The notes: generated from the letters alone by a model not told the origin. A stretch of 36,926 bases of DNA from Methylobacterium haplocladii (GCF_007992175.1 NZ_BJZT01000048.1:1-36926); one strand, 5' to 3'. Shown: positions 24,162 through 32,321, counted from the stretch's first letter. Numbers and translations: made by a program.

Positions 24162-24251
24162 CGTCCTTGCGAGCGCAGCGAAGCAATCCAGGGCCGACGC
24201 TCAAACGTCGGCGTGTCGGACCTGGATTGCTTCGCTGCGCTCGCAAGGACG
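24162..24251. repeat. Perfect 31-bp intergenic inverted repeat
   Basis: Arms at 24162-24192 and 24221-24251 are perfectly complementary over 31 bp. The spacer contains its own 7-bp hairpin (GCCGACG 24193-24199 with CGTCGGC 24206-24212). The arm contains CTTGCGAGCGCAGCGAAGC, a motif I associate with dispersed palindromes in Hyphomicrobiales genomes. It lies between the convergent asparaginase and ATPase genes and may serve as a bidirectional terminator. Confidence 0.8.
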
Positions 24252-24292
24252 AGGAGGGGTCCGAGGCGATCGAGCGGGGACCGTAGAAGCCC

Positions 24293-25825
24293 CTACTCCG
24301 CCGCCGCCGCCATCCGTGCCTCGTCGGACGGGGCGTCGGGCGCATTGGGATCGCCCGGCGCCGTCTCCCAGCCGAGCGCCGGGATCGCCACGGTGCGGAG
24401 ATTGCGAAACCCCGCCCGCACGGCGATGTGGCCCTTGCGTTCGAGAAACGAGATCATGCCGCGGGCGCGGCCGGCCGAGCGGGTGCCGCAGATCCGCGCC
24501 ACGGTGGCGTCGGGCGGACATTCGGCCCGGTTCATCGCGGCGCGGGCGAACAGCAGGAACAGCGTGCGGTCCTCCACCGGCACATCCTCGGCGGCGGCGA
24601 GCGCCTGCCGCCAGCGCTCGTCCGAGGCGTCCATGGTGTCGGCGCCGGCCTTGGCGAAGGCGAGGAGCCGCCGGAATTCCTCGCGGTCGGCGTGGCCCGG
24701 CAGGCGCTTGAAGCGGTGGGCGTAGGAGAATTCGTTGAAGAGCTTCTGCTCGTCGGCGAAGGCGTTGTCGGGGTTGGCGACGATCTCCTGGACGATCGCG
24801 CGCAGGATCGCCTCGCGCTCCTCGGCCGGCATCGAGGGGATCGGCGGATGCTCCGCCTCGTCGGCCTCGCGCCGCTCGGCGATTTTTTGCAGCATGTCGT
24901 TGACGGAGGGCGGCGGCGGCACGGCCGCGCGGCGCTCCGCCAGCGGACGGACTGCCGCCATCGGCACGGGGGCGAGCAGGGCCTCGCGCTCCTCCCGCGT
25001 GACCTCGCTCGGTGGCGGTGTGAGCTTGGGCGCACTCCCGAGGGCGCTGGCCGCGACGGAGGCGACCTTCAGCTGGGTCGGACGCCGGTAGAGCGCGGGT
25101 CCGAGCGCCATGAAGTGGCCGCGGCCGAGATCGCGAAACATGTCGGTCGAACGCCGGTCCATGCCCAGGAGGTCGCCGGCCCGAGCCATGTCGATGTCGA
25201 GGAAGGTGCGTCCCATCAGGAAGTTCGAGGCTTCCGCGGCGACGTTCTTGGCGACCTTGGCCAGGCGCTGCGTCGCGATGATACCCGCCAGCCCGCGCTT
25301 GCGGCCGCGGCACATCAGGTTCGTCATCGCGCCGAGGGAGAGCCGGCGGGCGTCTTCGGAGAACTCGCCCTTCTCGACGGGGGCGAAGAGCTGCGCCTCG
25401 TCGACCACGACGAGGGCCGGATGCCAGTGCTCGCGGTCGGCGTCGAACAGGGCGTTGAGGAAGATGCCGGTGGCCCGCATCTGCCCCTCGACCTCGAGAT
25501 TCTGCAGGTCGAGGACGGCCGAGACGCGGGACTGGCGCACGCGCAGCGCGATGGTCTCGAGCTCGACGTCGCCCCGGCGCGCGTCGATCACGACGTGGCC
25601 GTAGCGCTGGCTCAGCGAGACGAAATCCCCTTCCGGATCGACGATGATCTGCTGAACCGTGCCGGCGCTCTGCTCCAGGATGCGCATCAGCAGGTGCGAC
25701 TTGCCGGATCCGGAATTGCCCTGGACCAGAAGCCGCGTCGCCAGCAGCTCCTCGATGTCCATGACGGCCGGCTCGGCCTGAGCCCCCTTCACCAGGACGT
25801 CGCCGAGGACGATCTCGATCTTCAT
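24293..25825 (-). CDS. HerA-like (DUF87) ATPase
   Basis: This is a 510-aa protein. The N-terminal HerA/FtsK-type ATPase domain has Walker A G-N-S-G-S-G-K-S (36-43), followed by I-I-V-D-P-E-G-D-F and Walker B V-V-V-D-E-A-Q (139-145). G-R-K-R-G-L-A-G-I-I-A-T-Q-R (about 174-187) is the conserved sensor/arginine region. The middle (about 265-330) is Pro/Arg-rich and variable. The C-terminal 150 residues are helical and end with a winged-helix-like stretch (A-R-G-M-I-S-F-L-E-R-K-G-H-I). HerA proteins are hexameric DNA translocases, usually with a nuclease partner. Here the neighbour on the same strand is a metallophosphoesterase, which may or may not be the partner. No NurA gene is visible. Confidence 0.85.
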   Translation of the reverse strand: MKIEIVLGDVLVKGAQAEPAVMDIEELLATRLLVQGNSGSGKSHLLMRILEQSAGTVQQIIVDPEGDFVSLSQRYGHVVIDARRGDVELETIALRVRQSRVSAVLDLQNLEVEGQMRATGIFLNALFDADREHWHPALVVVDEAQLFAPVEKGEFSEDARRLSLGAMTNLMCRGRKRGLAGIIATQRLAKVAKNVAAEASNFLMGRTFLDIDMARAGDLLGMDRRSTDMFRDLGRGHFMALGPALYRRPTQLKVASVAASALGSAPKLTPPPSEVTREEREALLAPVPMAAVRPLAERRAAVPPPPSVNDMLQKIAERREADEAEHPPIPSMPAEEREAILRAIVQEIVANPDNAFADEQKLFNEFSYAHRFKRLPGHADREEFRRLLAFAKAGADTMDASDERWRQALAAAEDVPVEDRTLFLLFARAAMNRAECPPDATVARICGTRSAGRARGMISFLERKGHIAVRAGFRNLRTVAIPALGWETAPGDPNAPDAPSDEARMAAAAE

Positions 25826-25925
25826 ACGGTGTTCCGCTCGGGCTCGCGCGATCCGCGGCCGGCCCCCTCGTTCCCTCGATCAAAGCCCGGTTTCGGAGGC
25901 GATGTCCACCGAACCGCGGATCCGC

Positions 25926-26483
25926 TCAGCGCAGGCCGCGCAGGGCCATCTCCTCCGGTGCCTGCCCGGCCGCGTCCTGGCGTGCGAGGATGCCCGCGAG
26001 GTCGAGGGGCCGATCGTCGCAAGCGTCGACGCCGACGTCGCAGGAGCGGCTGGTGTCGGGCAGCCAGGCATGGGTGTGGCCGTAGAGGTGACGCGTCTCC
26101 CGCCAGAAGCCCGGCCAGCTCCGATGCGGATAGTGCGAGAGGAACAGCCGCCAGGGCTGCCCGGCGGCGTCCTCCACCGTGATGCGGGCGCTCTCCACCG
26201 GGCTCGCGTCCCACGGCAGGTCCAGCACCCGGTTCGTGTCGTGATTGCCGCGCACCAGCCGCTTGATGCCGTTGAGGCGGGCGAACATCGCCGCGCAATG
26301 CGCCCGGCTGGCCTCGGCCGCGAAGTCGCCGAGATGCCAGACCTCGTCTCCGTCCGCGACCGTCGCGTTCCAGTGCGCGATCAGGGCTTCGTCATGGTCC
26401 TCGACGGAGCCGAACCGGCTGCGGCGACGCTGGACGAGGGCTGCGTCACCGAAATGCGTATCTGCCGTGAAGAAGGTCGCCAT
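25926..26483 (-). CDS. Metallophosphoesterase
   Basis: This is a 185-aa protein. All metal-binding motifs of the calcineurin-like phosphoesterase fold are visible: T-A-D-T-H-F-G-D (Asp8, His10), H-L-G-D-F (50-54), R-G-N-H-D (78-82), L-S-H-Y-P-H (115-120) and Y-G-H-T-H (134-138). The start at 26483 is chosen since M-A-T-F-F-T-A-D-T-H is the usual N-terminus; the upstream extension is an artefact. The substrate is unknown. It lies 100 bp upstream of the HerA-like ATPase gene on the same strand. It probably is a small cytoplasmic phosphatase or phosphodiesterase. Confidence 0.93.
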   Translation of the reverse strand: MATFFTADTHFGDAALVQRRRSRFGSVEDHDEALIAHWNATVADGDEVWHLGDFAAEASRAHCAAMFARLNGIKRLVRGNHDTNRVLDLPWDASPVESARITVEDAAGQPWRLFLSHYPHRSWPGFWRETRHLYGHTHAWLPDTSRSCDVGVDACDDRPLDLAGILARQDAAGQAPEEMALRGLR

Positions 26484-26798
26484 GCGTCCTGCAGAAGAAT
26501 GATGCGCCGGTTGGAGCGGGCGGCGCGGTAGCTGGTGCAGCCGGGATGCATCGCAAGCCGCTGCGGCGCGGGGCCGCCGTGCGGCGTCATGGACCGGACG
26601 GCGGCGGATATCGCGGCGTGACCTCGCGTTGACCGCGGTGCCGTTCCCGAACCCATGCGGTCGAGCACGGCGCCAAGTCTTTGCTCCGACGCCAAGTTTT
26701 CGCTTCGGCGCCAAGCTTTCGCCTCGGTGCACGGTCTTGCGGCGAACCCTATCCACGTCGCCGGAATGCGATTCAGCACCCCAGTCCAGGATTTTTCG
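26484..26798. other. Divergent intergenic region
   Basis: The 315 bp between the metallophosphoesterase and the small secreted protein contain the three 19-bp tandem repeats described separately. No additional gene was supported, and no clear promoter boxes were found. Confidence 0.4.
26668..26724. repeat. Three tandem 19-bp direct repeats
   Basis: Three consecutive 19-bp units start at 26668, 26687 and 26706, each with the core GCCAAG followed by TTT(T/C)GC or a close variant and starting CGRCG. They end 74 bp upstream of the small secreted protein start. They could be binding sites for a regulator or a minisatellite-like array. Confidence 0.8.
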
Positions 26799-27071
26799 AT
26801 GAACACGTTCACCCTCGCTCTCGCGGGCGCCATGGCGTTCGCCTTGCCCGCACTGGCCCAGACGGCCACGTCACCCAGTGCCCAGGCCGGGGCACCGACC
26901 GGCACCGGGGCCGGCGGACAGAACAACACCGGCGGCGCGACGGACGTCACCGTCCCGCGCGGCTCGACCGGGGCCGACACCTACCAGTCGAACTCGGCCG
27001 CCAGCGGCAATGCCGAGCAGCCCGAGCGTGCCGTCCCCCAGGGCAGCGGCGGTGCCAGCGGCGCGAACTGA
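26799..27071 (+). CDS. Small secreted Gly/Ala/Thr-rich protein
   Basis: This is a 90-aa protein from the ATG at 26799, chosen because it gives an ideal signal peptide: M-N-T-F-T-L-A-L-A-G-A-M-A-F-A-L-P-A-L-A with cleavage after A-L-A near residue 20. The mature part (about 70 aa) is rich in Gly, Ala, Thr, Ser and Asn with no cysteines or hydrophobic segments, so it is probably disordered and periplasmic. I recognise no family. Upstream 19-bp repeats may control it. It is convergent with the next hypothetical gene, 25 bp away. Confidence 0.65.
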   Translation: MNTFTLALAGAMAFALPALAQTATSPSAQAGAPTGTGAGGQNNTGGATDVTVPRGSTGADTYQSNSAASGNAEQPERAVPQGSGGASGAN

Positions 27072-27096
27072 GCCGCGGGGCCGCGTGGTCGCTCGG

Positions 27097-27375
27097 CTAC
27101 TCCGCCGCTGCGATCTCGAATTCCATGCCGCGGCCCGGCCCACGGTCGGCGTATCCGACGAGCGTGTAGCCGCGATCGGCCAGGGCCGCTTCCAGGTCGT
27201 CGCGGTGGCGTCGAAACATCTGCCCGATGGCCAGCGGCGTCAGCCGCGGATTGCCCTGCCGGAGTGCATCGACCCCGATGCCGAGCGGCACGCCGCTCCG
27301 GTCGGCGATCCGGACGATTGCGGCGGCGAGGTCCGCGGCTTTGGTCTCGGATGCCGATTTCGCCTTGAAAGCCAT
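27097..27375 (-). CDS. Hypothetical protein, 92 aa
   Basis: This is a short soluble protein opening M-A-F-K-A-K-S-A-S-E-T-K-A-A-D-L-A-A-A-I-V-R-I-A-D-R-S-G-type sequence, with a mostly helical N-terminal 65 residues including M-F-R-R-H-R-D-D-L-E-A-A-L. The region around P-L-A-I-G-Q-M-F-R-R-H resembles a helix-turn-helix, but this is weak. The frame has normal GC3 bias. The family and function are unknown. Confidence 0.6.
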   Translation of the reverse strand: MAFKAKSASETKAADLAAAIVRIADRSGVPLGIGVDALRQGNPRLTPLAIGQMFRRHRDDLEAALADRGYTLVGYADRGPGRGMEFEIAAAE

Positions 27376-27588
27376 CCCGCACCTCGGCCCGCCACATCCC
27401 CTCCATAGAGCATTTTCGTGCGATTGCCGCGACGCGACGGAGCGCGTTCGTGAGGCCGCCCCGTCCTCGGGGCGTTCGCTGCTCGCGGGTGCCGTCCGCC
27501 GTGGACCGCGCGATCCGGTCGGTCTGCCTTAACCGGCCGCTTACCGAAAGCCGCGAAGTTGCGCCTCCATCCCAACCGAGAGGACAGC

Positions 27589-27870
27589 ATGACCGGCACG
27601 ACCGACACGGTAGGCGTCGCGGGCGATCGCATCCGTTCCATCATCGAACGCATCGAGCGGGTCGAGGAGGAGATCAAGGATCTGATGGAGGCGAAGAAGG
27701 AGATCTTCGCCGAGGCCAAGGGCGAAGGGCTCGACGTCAAGATCCTCAAGGAGATCCTGAAGCTGCGCAAGCAGGACAAGGACGAGCGCGACGAGCACGA
27801 AACGCTGCTGGAGGTCTATCTGCGGGCCATGGACTCGCCGTCCCCCAAGCCGATGGCCGAGGCGGCCTGA
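27589..27870 (+). CDS. gapR: DUF2312 family protein, GapR nucleoid-associated protein
   Basis: This is a 93-aa protein. The start at 27589 has GAGAGGA upstream; the earlier ATG at 27559 adds ten unconserved residues. The protein is almost entirely a charged coiled-coil helix: I-E-R-I-E-R-V-E-E-E-I-K-D-L, E-A-K-K-E-I-F-A-E-A-K-G-E-G-L-D and K-I-L-K-E-I-L-K-L-R-K, the DUF2312 signature. In Caulobacter the homologue GapR wraps overtwisted DNA ahead of replication and transcription and stimulates topoisomerases. Assignment to GapR here is by family. Some genomes have paralogues, so whether this is the main copy is not known. Confidence 0.9.
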   Translation: MTGTTDTVGVAGDRIRSIIERIERVEEEIKDLMEAKKEIFAEAKGEGLDVKILKEILKLRKQDKDERDEHETLLEVYLRAMDSPSPKPMAEAA

Positions 27871-27898
27871 GGCGCATCCCGGCGGCACGTCATCCGCG

Positions 27899-27924
27899 GG
27901 GAGAGCCGTTGCCGCCGCTCTCCC
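27899..27924. terminator. Candidate bidirectional terminator between gapR and glmS
   Basis: An 8-bp inverted repeat GGGAGAGC / GCTCTCCC (27899-27906 and 27917-27924) with a 10-nt loop lies between the convergent gapR and glmS genes. There is no T-tract, so termination is uncertain. Confidence 0.35.
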
Positions 27925-27951
27925 TGCGCGACTCCCCGCGCGACCGGGCCG

Positions 27952-29778
27952 CTACTCGACCGTGACCGACTTCGCGAGGTTGCGCGGTTGGTCGACGTCT
28001 TTCCCCATGAAGACGGCGGTGTGGTAGGCGATGAGCTGGATCGGCACCGCGTAGACGATCGGTGCGACCACGGGGTCGACTTCCGGCATGGTCAGCGTCG
28101 CCAGCGTGTCGAGGCCGTGCCCGGCTGCGCCCTTGGCGTCGCCCACCAGGATGATGCGGCCGCCGCGGGCCGCGACTTCCTGCATGTTCGAGACGGTCTT
28201 TTCGAAGATCGCGTCGTGCGGGGCGATCACGATCACCGGGACGCTCTCGTCGATCAGCGCGATCGGGCCGTGCTTGAGCTCGCCGGCGGCGTAGCCCTCG
28301 GCGTGGATATAGCTGATTTCCTTGAGCTTCAGCGCGCCCTCGAGCGCCATCGGGTAGCTCGTGCCGCGGCCGAGATAGAGTACGTCGCGGGCCTTCGCGA
28401 TCTCACGGGCCAGCACCTCGATCTCGGGCTCCAGGGCGACCGATTCCGCCATCAGCCCCGGCACGGTGATGAGTGCGTCGACGAGGGCGCGCTCGCGGGC
28501 GGCGTCGATGGTGCCGCGTGCCCGGCCGGCGGCGATGGCGAGGCAGAGCAGCACGGTGAGCTGGCAGGAGAACGCCTTGGTGGAGGCGACGCCGATCTCG
28601 GGGCCGGCCAGCGTCGGCATCACCACGGAGGATTCCCGCGCGATCGTCGAGGTCGGCACGTTGACGACCGCGAGCGAGTGCTGGCCTTGGCCCTTGGCGT
28701 AGCGCAGGCTTGCCAGGGTGTCGGCGGTCTCGCCCGATTGCGAGATGACGAGCGTCAGCCCGTCCCGCTCCAGCGGCGGCTCGCGGTAGCGGGTCTCGGA
28801 GGCCACGTCGATCTCAACGGGAAGCCGCGCGATGGTCTCGAACCAGTATTTGGCGACGAGGCCGGCATAGTAGGCCGTGCCGCAGGCGGTGATCGAGAGC
28901 CGGCTCAGCTTGGCGAAGTCGAAGGGCAGCGCCTCGGGCAGTGCGATGCGGCCGTTCGCCAGATCGACGTAATGGGCGAGCGTGCGGCCGACGACCTCCG
29001 GCTGCTCGTGAATCTCCTTCGCCATGAAGTGGCGGTGATTGCCCTTGTCGACGAGGTAGGCCTGGGAGACGATCTTCTGGCGCGGACGGTTCACGACCTG
29101 ATTGGCGATGTCGCGAATCTCGGCGCCGTCGCGGGTCAGGATCGCCCAGTCGCCCTCGTCGAGATAGGTGATCTCGTCCGTGAACGGGGCGAGCGCCAGG
29201 GCGTCCGAACCGAGATAGGTCTCGCCCTGCCCGAAGCCGATGGCGAGCGGCGCGCCGTGGCGGGCGCCGATCAGGAAATCCGCCTCGCCCGAAAACAGGA
29301 ACCCGAGGGCGAAGGCGCCGCGCAGGCGCGGAAGGGCCGCCTCGACCGCGGCGACGGGGCCTAGCCCACCGTCCATCAGGTGGCTGACGAGCTGCGCCAC
29401 GACCTCGGTGTCGGTCTCGGTCTCGAAGCGGGCGCCGGCGGCCTCCAGCTCCTGCTTCAGCTCGCGAAAATTCTCGATGATGCCGTTATGAACCACCGCC
29501 AGCCGCGCCGTGGCGTGCGGATGGGCGTTGGTCTCGTTGGGGCGTCCATGCGTGGCCCAGCGCGTGTGGCCGATGCCGATGGCGCCGCTCAAGGGCGACT
29601 GCAGCAGCTTCAATTGCAGGTTCGAGAGCTTGCCCTCGGCGCGGCGGCGCTCCAGGCGGCCATGCTCCAGGGTGGCGATGCCGGCGGAGTCGTAGCCGCG
29701 ATATTCGAGCCGGCGCAGCGCCTCGATCACCTGACCGGCCACCGCGTCCCGCCCGACGATGCCTACGATTCCGCACAT
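27952..29778 (-). CDS. glmS: Glutamine--fructose-6-phosphate aminotransferase (isomerizing)
   Basis: This is a 608-aa protein, the standard length. It converts fructose-6-phosphate and glutamine to glucosamine-6-phosphate, the first step of amino-sugar synthesis for peptidoglycan and lipopolysaccharide. The start at 29778 gives M-C-G-I-V-G, with Cys2 as the N-terminal nucleophile of the glutaminase domain. That domain continues with G-H-T-R-W-A-T-H-G and H-N-G-I-I-E-N. Two SIS sugar-isomerase domains follow (about 290-420 and 460-600), with I-S-Q-S-G-E-T-A-D-T and the C-terminal P-R-N-L-A-K-S-V-T-V-E end, all as expected. It is preceded by GAGAGA. glmU lies upstream on the same strand, but a toxin-antitoxin module in the opposite orientation sits between them. 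Confidence 0.98.
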   Translation of the reverse strand: MCGIVGIVGRDAVAGQVIEALRRLEYRGYDSAGIATLEHGRLERRRAEGKLSNLQLKLLQSPLSGAIGIGHTRWATHGRPNETNAHPHATARLAVVHNGIIENFRELKQELEAAGARFETETDTEVVAQLVSHLMDGGLGPVAAVEAALPRLRGAFALGFLFSGEADFLIGARHGAPLAIGFGQGETYLGSDALALAPFTDEITYLDEGDWAILTRDGAEIRDIANQVVNRPRQKIVSQAYLVDKGNHRHFMAKEIHEQPEVVGRTLAHYVDLANGRIALPEALPFDFAKLSRLSITACGTAYYAGLVAKYWFETIARLPVEIDVASETRYREPPLERDGLTLVISQSGETADTLASLRYAKGQGQHSLAVVNVPTSTIARESSVVMPTLAGPEIGVASTKAFSCQLTVLLCLAIAAGRARGTIDAARERALVDALITVPGLMAESVALEPEIEVLAREIAKARDVLYLGRGTSYPMALEGALKLKEISYIHAEGYAAGELKHGPIALIDESVPVIVIAPHDAIFEKTVSNMQEVAARGGRIILVGDAKGAAGHGLDTLATLTMPEVDPVVAPIVYAVPIQLIAYHTAVFMGKDVDQPRNLAKSVTVE

Positions 29779-30132
29779 GGGGTGTCTCTCGTGTCTGGTC
29801 GGGTCGGGCATGGTCCCGCCATGGGACGGGGGCGGGTCATGAGATCGCCATCGAGCAAGGCTTGGACCAGGGTGTTTACCGGAGGCAACCGGGGAAGGAC
29901 CAGCCGTTCTGAAACGGGTGGGTCTCTCGGGTTCGAATGTGGCCGGAATGACGATGGAGCCGGATTTCGTAGATCCCGTTTCAAGGGGCAAAACCGCGGA
30001 AGCGGATGCTTGCTCGCAGATCGACGATAGGCAGCAGGTCCCGCCCTCCGGCATCCCCGTACCGCGTGATCCGCTTGAGAAGACCCCGGTTTGGACATAT
30101 TGTCCAATTCTCTCGATCCGAGGAGTGACATC
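29779..30132. other. Intergenic region between glmS and the toxin-antitoxin module
   Basis: These 354 bp lie between the divergent glmS and antitoxin starts. They hold the operator palindrome at 30091-30107 and presumably both promoters. No additional protein-coding gene was supported. The leader of glmS shows no glmS-ribozyme-like sequence I could recognise. Confidence 0.4.
30091..30107. promoter_or_regulatory. Palindromic operator upstream of antitoxin gene
   Basis: TTGGACATATTGTCCAA is a 7-bp perfect inverted repeat with a 3-bp spacer, 26 bp before the antitoxin start. It is the position expected for autoregulation by a Phd/YefM-type antitoxin. Confidence 0.7.
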
Positions 30133-30372
30133 ATGCGAGCTTGGCAAGCTGCCGAAGCCAAGCAGAACTTCAGCAGGCTGGTCGATGCGGCTAAGGACGG
30201 TCCGCAGATGTTGCTCAGGCACACGGAACCGGTCGGGATCGTGCTGTCGATGAAGCACTACGAGCAGCTTAGGGATCAGGCCAACGCCGCATTCGCCAAT
30301 TTCCTGCTTGCGTCGCCGCTCGAGGAGAACGACTTCGACAAGGATGTCGGCATGAGCCTCTCCGGTGGCTGA
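30133..30372 (+). CDS. Type II antitoxin, Phd/YefM family
   Basis: This is a 79-aa protein. The ATG at 30133 is preceded by AGGAG (30121-30125). The N-terminal DNA-binding part A-A-E-A-K-Q-N-F-S-R-L-V-D-A-A, then the G-P-Q-M-L-L-R-H-T-E-P-V-G-I-V-L-S and the H-Y-E-Q-L motif are typical of Phd/YefM antitoxins. The acidic C-terminal tail (E-E-N-D-F-D-K-D-V) would bind and neutralise the toxin. The gene overlaps the VapC toxin gene by 8 bp, and a palindromic operator sits just upstream. Confidence 0.92.
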   Translation: MRAWQAAEAKQNFSRLVDAAKDGPQMLLRHTEPVGIVLSMKHYEQLRDQANAAFANFLLASPLEENDFDKDVGMSLSGG

Positions 30373-30883
30373 TGCGCCGGCCGCCTGGATCGTCGACACG
30401 AACGTGATCTCGCGGCCGACCTCCCCGAAGGATGATCCGGACCCGCCGGCGTCCAGGTGGATCCGTCGCAATGCGCGGCTCATCCGCGTCAGTGCCGTAA
30501 CGATCGCAGAGGTTCGTCGCGGGCTTGCGCTGGAAGCGTTGCGGATCGAGCGTTTGAAGGATCTGCCAGCCCGACGGCGCGACCGTGCCGTACTCGACGC
30601 CAAGACAGGCTGGTACGATCAGCTGCGATCCCGCTTCGCCGACCGCATCGTTCCCATCGACGCCGACGTTGCCGACCGCTGGGCCGACGTCTCGGTCCGG
30701 TTCCCCTCCATCCGTGACGGCGACAAGGCTATCGTCGCGACGGCGCTGGTTCACGGGTACGGGGTCGCCACGCGAAACACGTCCGATCTCAAGGCTTCGG
30801 GCGTGCCGCTCGTGAACCCGTTCGATGCAACCATCTGGTGGCACGACGATGGTGAGCCGATGGCAAGCTCGGAGGGCGAATGA
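30365..30883 (+). CDS. Type II toxin VapC-like PIN-domain ribonuclease
   Basis: This is a 172-aa protein with a GTG start, overlapping the antitoxin by 8 bp. PIN-domain residues are visible: D11-T-N-V (first acidic), Glu49 in V-T-I-A-E-V-R-R-G, Asp120 in R-D-G-D-K-A-I-V-A-T-A, and N138/D141 in T-R-N-T-S-D-L. This is the arrangement of FitB/VapC-type toxins, which cleave RNA such as tRNA in the absence of antitoxin. The last 15 residues are an acidic tail. The target RNA is not known. Confidence 0.9.
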   Translation: MADAPAAWIVDTNVISRPTSPKDDPDPPASRWIRRNARLIRVSAVTIAEVRRGLALEALRIERLKDLPARRRDRAVLDAKTGWYDQLRSRFADRIVPIDADVADRWADVSVRFPSIRDGDKAIVATALVHGYGVATRNTSDLKASGVPLVNPFDATIWWHDDGEPMASSEGE

Positions 30884-30932
30884 CCGTTTCGCCTCCGAAC
30901 GTAGCCCTACGGTTCTTGCCGGCGGACCACGT

Positions 30933-32321
30933 TCACCCCTTCGCCGACTTCCCTGCCTTCGCCGCGAGCATCGCGCCGCGCTTCGACTTCGCCAGCCCCT
31001 CGATGGTCTTCTGGTGCCCCCGCGCGACGGCCAGCGCGTCGGCCGGCACGTCGCGCACGATCACCGAGCCCGCCCCCACCAGCGCGCCCGCGCCGATACT
31101 GACAGGCGCCACCAGCGCGGAGTTCGAGCCGATGAAGGCCCCTGCCCCGATGCTGGTGCGATGCTTGTTCACGCCGTCGTAATTGCAGGTGATGGTGCCG
31201 GCGCCGATATTGGCGCCCGCGCCGACCTCGGCATCGCCGAGATAGCTCAGGTGCGAGGCCTTGGCGCCGGCATGCAGCACCGCGTTCTTGATCTCGACGA
31301 AGTTGCCGAGGTGGACGCCCTCCTCCAGCACCGCCCCGCCGCGCAGGCGCACATGCGGGCCGATATCGACGTTGTCCATCAGCCGCGCATCGCGAAGGTG
31401 CGAGAAGGCGCGGATGGCGCAACCGTCGCCGATCACCACGCCGGGGCCGATCACCACGTGCGGCTCGATCGTCACGTCGCGGCCGACGACGGTATCGGCG
31501 CTGAAGAACACCGTCTCGGGTGCGATCAGCGTCGCGCCGCCGAGTTGCGCCGCCCGGCGCAGGCGGCCCTGGATCGCCGCCTCGGCCACCGAGAGCTGAA
31601 CCCGGTCGTTGACCCCTTGCGCCTCGGCCTCGTCGATCGACACCACCGCGACCCGCAGGCCCTCGGCCACCGCGAGCGCCACCGCGTCGGTGAGATAGTA
31701 TTCGCCGCTGGCATTGTCGTTGCCGATGCGGGTCAGCAGCCGCAGGGCATGCGTGCCCGAAAGCGCCATCAGCCCGGCATTGCCGAGCCTCACCCGGCGC
31801 TCCTCCTCCGAGGCGTCCTTCTCCTCGCGGATCGCGACGACCTGCCCACCCTCGGTGAGCACGCGGCCGTAGCCCTTCGGATCCGCCGCCTCGAAGGCGA
31901 GCACGGCGACCGCCGCGCCGCCCCCGAGCGCGGAGCTGAGCCGGCGAAAGGTGTCCGCGGTGACGAGCGGCGTGTCGCCGAAGGCGATGATGACGTCCGC
32001 GCCGCCCTCCAAGGCCTCGCGGGCCTGCAGCGCGGCATGCGCCGTGCCGAGCCGCTCGACTTGGGGATGGACCCGCGCGCCCGGCGCCAGGGCCTCGACT
32101 TCGGCGGCGACGTCGGTGCGCTCCGGCTCGATCACCACGCTGATGCCGGTGGCGCCGGCCTCCTGCACGGCCGTGAGCACGTGGCCGAGCATGCTGCGCC
32201 CGGCGATGGCATGCAGCACCTTCGGCAGGTCGGAGCGCATCCGCGTGCCCTTGCCGGCCGCGAGCACGATCGCGGTGAAGCCGTGGTGGCCCGTCGGGTG
32301 GCTTTCGTCTCCTGGCGTCAT
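30933..32321 (-). CDS. glmU: Bifunctional N-acetylglucosamine-1-phosphate uridyltransferase / glucosamine-1-phosphate acetyltransferase
   Basis: This is a 462-aa protein. It acetylates glucosamine-1-phosphate and then makes UDP-N-acetylglucosamine, the precursor for cell wall and lipopolysaccharide. The N-terminal uridyltransferase domain has L-A-A-G-K-G-T-R-M-R-S-D-L-P-K-V-L-H (20-37) and G-D-T-P-L-V (115-120). The C-terminal acetyltransferase is a left-handed beta helix of hexapeptide repeats from about residue 250, including N-F-V-E-I-K-N, H-L-S-Y-L-G-D and N-Y-D-G-V-N-K-H-R-T. The start at 32321 has AGGAG upstream; the longer frame is not conserved in character. A long hairpin lies in its leader. 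It is on the same strand as glmS, beyond the toxin-antitoxin pair. Confidence 0.97.
   Translation of the reverse strand: MTPGDESHPTGHHGFTAIVLAAGKGTRMRSDLPKVLHAIAGRSMLGHVLTAVQEAGATGISVVIEPERTDVAAEVEALAPGARVHPQVERLGTAHAALQAREALEGGADVIIAFGDTPLVTADTFRRLSSALGGGAAVAVLAFEAADPKGYGRVLTEGGQVVAIREEKDASEEERRVRLGNAGLMALSGTHALRLLTRIGNDNASGEYYLTDAVALAVAEGLRVAVVSIDEAEAQGVNDRVQLSVAEAAIQGRLRRAAQLGGATLIAPETVFFSADTVVGRDVTIEPHVVIGPGVVIGDGCAIRAFSHLRDARLMDNVDIGPHVRLRGGAVLEEGVHLGNFVEIKNAVLHAGAKASHLSYLGDAEVGAGANIGAGTITCNYDGVNKHRTSIGAGAFIGSNSALVAPVSIGAGALVGAGSVIVRDVPADALAVARGHQKTIEGLAKSKRGAMLAAKAGKSAKG

Noticed and set aside
29779..30132. glmS ribozyme in the glmS leader
   Set aside because: That ribozyme is known mainly from Gram-positive bacteria, and no matching core or pairing was seen here.
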